Source: Phoronis pallida (taxonomy: Eukaryota; Phoronida; Phoronidae). From it: a stretch of 10,477 nt of DNA. The notes beneath the pieces are model-generated. The model had not been told where the DNA came from and ran no database searches. It was given only the letters and a program-made list of their open reading frames with translations. The DNA lies in NCBI GenBank assembly GCA_028565715.1, contig JAOXYC010237237.1, positions 1 to 10,477 on the forward strand, written 5' to 3'. This document shows positions 7,035 through 10,477 of this stretch, one piece after another; the first letter of the stretch is position 1, and every line of letters begins with the position of its first letter. Position numbers and translations under genes: made by a program.

Positions 7035-8894
7035 ATGGATCAGAACAGACTGAAGACCATTCAGAATCTCAAATGTGAGAGGACCGATGGTAGGTTTGAC
7101 TCTAGAGGGGTTGTGATGGGAGCAGAGTCCAGTTTGGGGTGTGGTCCCATTGAAACACCCTCAGAGGGGTTACGACTGAACACCAATCCGAAGCCGCCAT
7201 GTTCTTCGAACATGGAACAGACAGATGGTAGGTCAAATCGTGGCGGTGTTTTTATGGAAATAGATCTTCCTTATGTGGCGTCTAATTCCATAGAAACCAT
7301 TCCACAAGTGGTGTGTCCTCTCTGTGACTTTCATGTCAATCATGGAGGTCAGAGGGAGGATTACCTGCTCAGACGACATGCATATGAGTGCCATCTGCCG
7401 AAATTATTTTCGTCAGTTGACCCTCATTTGGATGTTGATCCAAATTTGTACAACGCTCGCTTTGATGCTTTATCGGAACTGTTTCTTTTAATAGAAGGAA
7501 GACCGATGATGGATCAAAGCGATCTATTGGACATGACCAACCTCAAGATCCGTCCTATTCGATATCGTCCCTCCATTACATCTGTTGAAGTATATTCAAT
7601 GGGTTTGATGTGCGGGGCGATGGGATGGGAACGATCATCTGCTTTTGACATGAGTTCTCGACTGACGCATCCAGTGATAGCTTGTCATTGGTTTGTGTTG
7701 TTGGTTCTCATGTCACAGGTGGATTCAGTGCAGTTGGATCGATGGTGGGGGAGTCACAATGTCTGTCCAGAGCCGACCTTCACATCCGTTGTTGATGAGG
7801 GTGGGTTTTTGGACCAAGGCGTTGGGATGCTTCCATCATCTCAGGGTCTATCTGTGCTGGATGGGGTTGGAGGTGAGTCATTGTCTAGTACAATGAGTCA
7901 TCTGGGAGAGCAGGTCATGGGGGTGGCTGAGGTAGAGGAAACAAGTTGTTTGTCTTCTTCTGTCTCGGCCACAGCTATGGCTACTCAAGATATCCGGGTG
8001 CTTGGTGATGAGCTGGGAAATCGTTCTCAGCGATCATTGAGTGCGATGGATTCTCATTTCCATCTGGATAGAATGACTGTTGCTTTGAAGTTCAGAGAGA
8101 AGGTCATATCTATCCAGAAAATGCTCCAGCTGCACAGGAGCCAAAATGACTTCCCACCAGTTAACCTGGTGGGAGGAGTGGCGGTTTTCTGTGACCCGGA
8201 AAGACATCAGTATGTTCCAACTCTTCTGAAAGACTTTCCGGTGGGCTGGGGAGCGGCGGTGGGAGTCCACCCTAAACACTCACCCAGAGTAACAGCTGCA
8301 ATTATAGACCGGACTGTGCTATTACTCAAAGAGCCTGGAGTGGTAGCTCTGGGAGAGGTTGGCATTGACTGTAGTGGTGACGTGGAGGAACAGTTGTCTG
8401 TTCTGAGGGCATTGCTTGCAGCCTTTCAGCGGGCTGCGGGGAATGACTTCAGAATAGGCAACCTACCGTTGATCTTGCACATCAGGGGTCCGATCAGGGA
8501 CAGGTACTTCTTAAGGGGTCATCAACGCGTTGTTGACCTTTTGAGAGTATTTCTTCCTGATCGAACTCGTTTTCATTTACATTGTTTTTCGAGTAATGTT
8601 GAGGTGGTGCGCCTGTGGACGCGGTATTTTCGAAATACATACTTTGGCTTTACTCATCTCGTCTCAAAATTTGACAAAAACCAGTTGGCCGCGTTGCAAG
8701 GGGTTCCGCTTCATCGGGTCGTATTAGAGACAGATTCTCCATATTTGGCCCCTGATGGTGACATCAACACACCACATAACCTTGGCGAGGTGGCGCGAGT
8801 AGTATCCTCTTTCTATAAGAAGGGGGATATGGAAACGCTGCTTCGCCGGTCGGTACAGAATACCAGGGCGTTGTATCAATTAAAATCTGAATGA
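7035..8894 (+). CDS. TatD-family nuclease with N-terminal zinc finger, third ORF of the retrotransposon
   Basis: A 619-residue protein starting at the first ATG after the splice site; the frame is open to 7002, but only through pyrimidine-tract sequence with no ATG. Residues about 5-73 hold two diverged copies of a peptide repeat (R-L-x-T...T-D-G-R). Residues 94-120 form a C2H2-like finger (C94, C97, H115, H120). The middle, to about 335, is unrecognised, with one short hydrophobic run. Residues 339-619 are a TatD metal-dependent nuclease: D-S-H-F-H-L (H341, H343), G-E-V-G-I-D (E441), H482, H-C-F (H516) and E-T-D-S-P (D567), all expected metal ligands. The closest known type is probably TATDN2. 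No signal peptide or fusion-protein features are seen, so it is not an envelope. Its role in the element is unknown; processing DNA ends, flaps or RNA-DNA hybrids is possible. Confidence 0.9.
   Translation: MDQNRLKTIQNLKCERTDGRFDSRGVVMGAESSLGCGPIETPSEGLRLNTNPKPPCSSNMEQTDGRSNRGGVFMEIDLPYVASNSIETIPQVVCPLCDFHVNHGGQREDYLLRRHAYECHLPKLFSSVDPHLDVDPNLYNARFDALSELFLLIEGRPMMDQSDLLDMTNLKIRPIRYRPSITSVEVYSMGLMCGAMGWERSSAFDMSSRLTHPVIACHWFVLLVLMSQVDSVQLDRWWGSHNVCPEPTFTSVVDEGGFLDQGVGMLPSSQGLSVLDGVGGESLSSTMSHLGEQVMGVAEVEETSCLSSSVSATAMATQDIRVLGDELGNRSQRSLSAMDSHFHLDRMTVALKFREKVISIQKMLQLHRSQNDFPPVNLVGGVAVFCDPERHQYVPTLLKDFPVGWGAAVGVHPKHSPRVTAAIIDRTVLLLKEPGVVALGEVGIDCSGDVEEQLSVLRALLAAFQRAAGNDFRIGNLPLILHIRGPIRDRYFLRGHQRVVDLLRVFLPDRTRFHLHCFSSNVEVVRLWTRYFRNTYFGFTHLVSKFDKNQLAALQGVPLHRVVLETDSPYLAPDGDINTPHNLGEVARVVSSFYKKGDMETLLRRSVQNTRALYQLKSE
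7048..7104 (+). repeat. Hairpin-bearing repeat, copy 1 (hairpin deleted), inside the TatD ORF
   Basis: It shares agactgaagacc at its start and gatggtaggt near its end with copies 2 and 3, but lacks most of the central hairpin. It encodes R-L-K-T...E-R-T-D-G-R, matching the peptide from the other copies. Confidence 0.65.
7147..7243 (+). repeat. Hairpin-bearing repeat, copy 2, inside the TatD ORF
   Basis: About 97 bases align with 9069-9165. Both contain the same 8-bp hairpin (here 7197-7204/7208-7215) with a different 3-nt loop, then cagatggtaggtc. A partial fragment of its first part is also visible at 7286-7310. Confidence 0.7.
8152..8174. repeat. Perfect inverted repeat inside the TatD coding region
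   Basis: Positions 8152-8160 and 8166-8174 are exact 9-bp reverse complements around 5 bases, G/C-rich. It lies in codons for an ordinary-looking part of the nuclease domain and may be chance. Confidence 0.5.
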
Positions 8895-8921
8895 TTTGGA
8901 TTGAAACAACTTCCTGGGTAA

Positions 8922-8985
8922 TTGTGTGGGTGTGTGTGTGTGTGTATATATATATATCTATATATATATATATGTCTATATGCAT
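8922..8985. repeat. (TG)n then (TA)n microsatellite
   Basis: Simple TG repeats run directly into TA repeats with a few interruptions. It starts about 28 bases after the TatD stop codon. Confidence 0.9.
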
Positions 8986-9068
8986 ATACACATATTTATT
9001 TATAAGCAATTTGAATAATATGGTGTACAGGTTTTTGTGGAATCAAAGCCATATTTTTGCATTTGGTT

Positions 9069-9165
9069 CCATGGAAACAATTCCATGGGTTAGACTGAAG
9101 ACCAATCCGAATCACCCATGTTCTATGAACATGGAGAGGACAGATGGTAGGTCTAATCCTGGATA
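9069..9165 (+). repeat. Hairpin-bearing repeat, copy 3, downstream of the TatD ORF
   Basis: It aligns closely with 7147-7243. It carries two inverted repeats: 9069-9076/9081-9088 and 9116-9123/9127-9134. Read in one frame it encodes a peptide (M-E-T-I-P...R-L-K-T-N-P...T-D-G-R-S-N) nearly the same as the N-terminal repeat of the TatD protein. A shorter related fragment lies at about 8898-8920, right after the TatD stop. Confidence 0.7.
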
Positions 9166-9391
9166 AGTCCACAGTGTTATATTTATATGAGTTCATCTGT
9201 GAAATAACTTGTATATGTCTTTATCTGGAGGTTTTATTGAGTGCTTAGTACAAATATTGTTTTGGTTTGCACATATATACTGAGAATTATTATTCTCCTA
9301 TTAATATGTATGAAGGCATATTCAATGAAATACTCTAATATATCTAATATATATGTAGATATTAACTAATCCACTAACCTTGAAGGTGCTT

Positions 9392-9544
9392 AAAAAAAAA
9401 AAAAAAAAAAAAATTATACAAAAACACTTGGCACAGGAAGATATGATAAGAAAATGAAACAAACAACATACAATGGATGTTGTTATTCCTGTGTGAAAAA
9501 AAAAAATATATATACATATAACAAAATAAAAAAAAAAAAAAAAA
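9392..9544. repeat. A-rich tracts
   Basis: Runs of about 22, 11 and 16 A residues lie at 9392-9413, 9497-9507 and 9529-9544, with a short TA repeat in between. They could be old poly(A) tails of inserted retroposons or simple slippage; no retroposon body is recognised. Confidence 0.75.
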
Positions 9545-9916
9545 TTCAAAAACCCTGCGAATTCAGGGAGCACCGAAATATTTTGATATTGTGTGTATTG
9601 ATTGTTGTACATTTTTTTGTGCTTTGAGATGCTTATCGTTCACCTTTAATAGTATGTGTTATGTATCTGTTACATGTCCTCATCACATTTTTGGAATTGT
9701 TTTACAAATATAAGTATAGGAGGATATGTTCAGATTGTGTGTTTAATGTCTATACTTTTCTTTGTGAGGAGTTTCTGTATGTTTGTTTTTGAGAGTTACG
9801 ATCGATGTAATTAATATACTGATTCGGTACTCTTTTGTTGTTTGTTTTTGTGTGACACTATTTTTTTTTGGTAGATCGGGTTCACAGTCTATCAGGCTCT
9901 TGCTTCTTCCCTTTTT

Positions 9917-9930
9917 AGGAGGGGGAGGAG
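9917..9930 (+). other. Polypurine tract
   Basis: Fourteen purines (all A/G, mostly G) directly precede the TG that opens the 3' LTR. This is the primer for plus-strand DNA synthesis in LTR retroelements, and it fixes the LTR's left boundary. Confidence 0.88.
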
Positions 9931-10057
9931 TGTAGTATCTGTGGATCTGACCTTACTATTCTGTCCTCTTATCTCGTCTTCGTCTGTACAAATAGGGTCT
10001 AAGATAATAAGGCAAAGGGTGAATGATAACGCAGGTAATAGATGCGACAGAAGATAC

Positions 10058-10105
10058 TTCGTGAGATTTCCGTCATATCACGACCTCTGACGGAAGTCTC
10101 GTGAA
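10058..10105 (+). promoter_or_regulatory. LTR stem-loop, about 18 bp with G-U pairs
   Basis: Positions 10058-10075 pair with 10088-10105 without a break if three G-U pairs are allowed; the inner eight (10068-10075/10088-10095) are perfect Watson-Crick. The loop is 12 nt. That the wobbles work only as RNA suggests a transcribed structure, perhaps in R. It could serve poly(A) choice, strand transfer or packaging; none is shown. Confidence 0.6.
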
Positions 10106-10192
10106 ACCGATTTCTGGAGAGTTTGCAGACGACCCCCCGCGTTTGTGGCTTGGGAACGAGGCTAGGGTTCTCTTTGGATCTGGGTCTGGAAT

Positions 10193-10198
10193 AGTAAA
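10193..10198 (+). terminator. Possible poly(A) signal (AGTAAA)
   Basis: A known weaker variant of AATAAA, placed about 60 bases before the LTR end. No AATAAA occurs in the LTR. Support is by motif and position only. Confidence 0.3.
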
Positions 10199-10227
10199 GA
10201 CGTGTCCGGAGCGGCAAACCAAATACT

Positions 10228-10236
10228 AAGGTGAGT
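10228..10236 (+). promoter_or_regulatory. 5' splice site consensus in the LTR (AAG|GTGAGT)
   Basis: This is a full match to the animal donor consensus, 20 bases before the LTR end. In an intact copy the 5' LTR would carry the same donor just upstream of the primer-binding site, and splicing to 7024 would remove gag and pol and bring the TatD ATG near the RNA 5' end. In this copy the 5' LTR remnant starts 3' of the donor, so it is lost on that side. Confidence 0.7.
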
Positions 10237-10257
10237 TATCGGCTATGATTGCTTCAG

Positions 10258-10380
10258 TATTATGTGACGACTCACGCGAATTCTCACATATTGCGGGGGC
10301 TATTCTCGCTATTCAGTCAAGTGAATTTCATTGACTGAATAACGGGAAATCGCGAGATTTTTGCAAGTCGTCACATAATA
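10258..10380. mobile_element. MITE-like palindromic element, 123 bp
   Basis: Positions 10258-10272 and 10366-10380 are perfect 15-bp inverted repeats (tattatgtgacgact type). A second inverted pair, 10310-10320/10331-10341, lies at the centre, so the whole can fold back. Its left end starts almost exactly where the LTR stops. No protein is encoded. Family and target duplication cannot be assigned, because the first bases of the repeat (tatta/taata) could include the duplicated target. Confidence 0.65.
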
Positions 10381-10477
10381 AATAATCAGTACAAGTCGAC
10401 TAAGTTGGTCCCTTGTATAACTTCCGTTATTTAGTCGTTGGAAACACATTGACTGAATAACGCAAATAAACGAGGGA
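10381..10477. repeat. Right flank with a second copy of the central hairpin unit
   Basis: Positions 10429-10474 align with 10311-10356 at a constant offset of 118 bases, including an exact 14-mer (10331-10344 and 10449-10462). This copy also forms an imperfect hairpin. No gene is seen; the unit may continue past the window. Confidence 0.55.

Larger units (their letters stand above)
8895..9916 (+). other. Non-coding tail between the TatD ORF and the polypurine tract
   Basis: About 1 kb with no supportable gene. It holds a (TG)n/(TA)n microsatellite (8922-8985), the third copy of the hairpin repeat (9069-9165), A-runs (9392-9413, 9497-9507, 9529-9544) and then A/T-rich sequence without clear structure from about 9560 to 9910. 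Open frames here encode low-complexity peptides only. It would be the 3' untranslated part of both the genomic and spliced transcripts. Confidence 0.7.
99..10256 (+). mobile_element. Ty3/gypsy-type LTR retrotransposon with gag, pol-PHD and a TatD third ORF, 5' LTR truncated
   Basis: The order is LTR remnant, tRNA-Ser primer-binding site, leader, gag, frameshift signal, pol (PR-RT-RH-IN-PHD), 3' splice site, TatD ORF, non-coding tail, polypurine tract and full 3' LTR. Integrase downstream of RNase H identifies the Ty3/gypsy arrangement. A tRNA-Ser primer is, as I recall, also used by Mag-lineage elements, but the lineage cannot be fixed without an RT tree. All three ORFs lack internal stops, so the copy looks young. 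The 5' LTR is reduced to its last 13 bases, so no target-site duplication can be checked and the copy probably cannot start transcription from its own 5' end. Confidence 0.93.
9931..10256 (+). repeat. 3' LTR, 326 bp
   Basis: It starts TGTAGTATC directly after the polypurine tract and ends ...GCTTCA, giving the usual TG...CA ends. The right end is set by the 13-bp match to the remnant beside the primer-binding site. Inside are a long RNA stem-loop (10058-10105), a possible AGTAAA poly(A) signal (10193-10198) and a consensus splice donor (10228-10236). No clear TATA box is seen. Without a complete 5' copy, LTR divergence cannot be used to date the insertion. Confidence 0.85.

Noticed and set aside
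7035-8046. The third ORF as an envelope glycoprotein
   Set aside because: No signal peptide, fusion peptide, furin-type site or C-terminal membrane anchor is seen; the C-terminal half is plainly a TatD nuclease. One short hydrophobic run near residues 215-230 is too short to count.
8922-8985. The (TG)n/(TA)n run as a regulatory or Z-DNA element of the retrotransposon
   Set aside because: Simple repeats of this kind arise by slippage; nothing ties it to a function here.
8891-9166. 91-residue ORF after the TatD gene
   Set aside because: It is translated microsatellite plus copy 3 of the repeat. The peptide likeness to the TatD N-terminus is explained by the DNA repeat.
9322-9612. Minus-strand ORF of 96 residues
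   Set aside because: It is rich in Phe and Ile because it reads the A-tracts backwards; no domain or start context supports it.
9999-10012. TATA-like box in the LTR (aagataataag)
   Set aside because: The match to a TATA box is poor and no initiator is placed suitably, so no promoter is called.
9999-10217. Minus-strand ORF of 72 residues within the LTR
   Set aside because: It lies wholly within the LTR, antisense to it, with no recognisable domain.
1-10477. CRISPR arrays, tRNA or rRNA genes, bacterial operon signals
   Set aside because: None is visible; the window has the character of an animal retrotransposon and its flanks.

Overview
This window is eukaryotic and most likely comes from an invertebrate animal genome. 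It is almost filled by one long Ty3/gypsy-type LTR retrotransposon, at about 99-10256. The clues are animal-type splice signals, A/T-rich non-coding DNA with (TG)n/(TA)n and poly(A) microsatellites, a primer-binding site that matches tRNA-Ser, and hairpin-rich repeats in both flanks. I cannot name the species. Nothing bacterial is present.

Layout: 1-98 is flanking DNA built from short inverted and direct repeats. Positions 99-111 are all that is left of the 5' LTR. The primer-binding site is at 113-130 and an untranslated leader runs to 625. Gag (626-2392) has a helix-hairpin-helix-like start, a capsid domain, a coiled coil and three CCHC zinc knuckles. At its end is a UUUAAAC slippery heptamer in the gag frame, 5 nt upstream of what folds on paper as an H-type pseudoknot, which leads into pol in the -1 frame (to 6996). 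Pol carries protease (with an unusual DCG active site), reverse transcriptase, RNase H, an HHCC/DDE integrase with a GPY/F-like module, and a C-terminal PHD finger.

The place where retroviruses and errantiviruses carry env is taken by a third intact ORF (7035-8894). Its C-terminal half is a TatD-family metal-dependent nuclease with every expected active-site residue, and its N-terminal half has a C2H2-like finger. A strong 3' splice site lies between the pol stop codon and this ORF's first ATG, and the LTR contains a consensus 5' splice site (AAG|GTGAGT). The third ORF is therefore probably made from a spliced subgenomic RNA, as env usually is.

Positions 8895-9916 are non-coding: microsatellites, A-tracts, and a third copy of a hairpin-bearing repeat that also forms the N-terminal coding part of the TatD ORF. 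A polypurine tract (9917-9930) and an intact 326-bp LTR (9931-10256, TG...CA) follow. The right flank begins almost at once with a 123-bp palindromic MITE-like element.

How the parts would work together: a full-length transcript yields Gag and, by -1 frameshifting, Gag-Pol; a spliced transcript would yield the TatD nuclease; the PHD finger could steer integrase to H3K4-methylated chromatin. All three ORFs are open, which suggests recent activity, but this copy has lost nearly all of its 5' LTR, with the promoter and the splice donor. The most unusual features are the TatD third ORF, the textbook frameshift cassette, the PHD tail on integrase, and the repeat that brackets the TatD gene.
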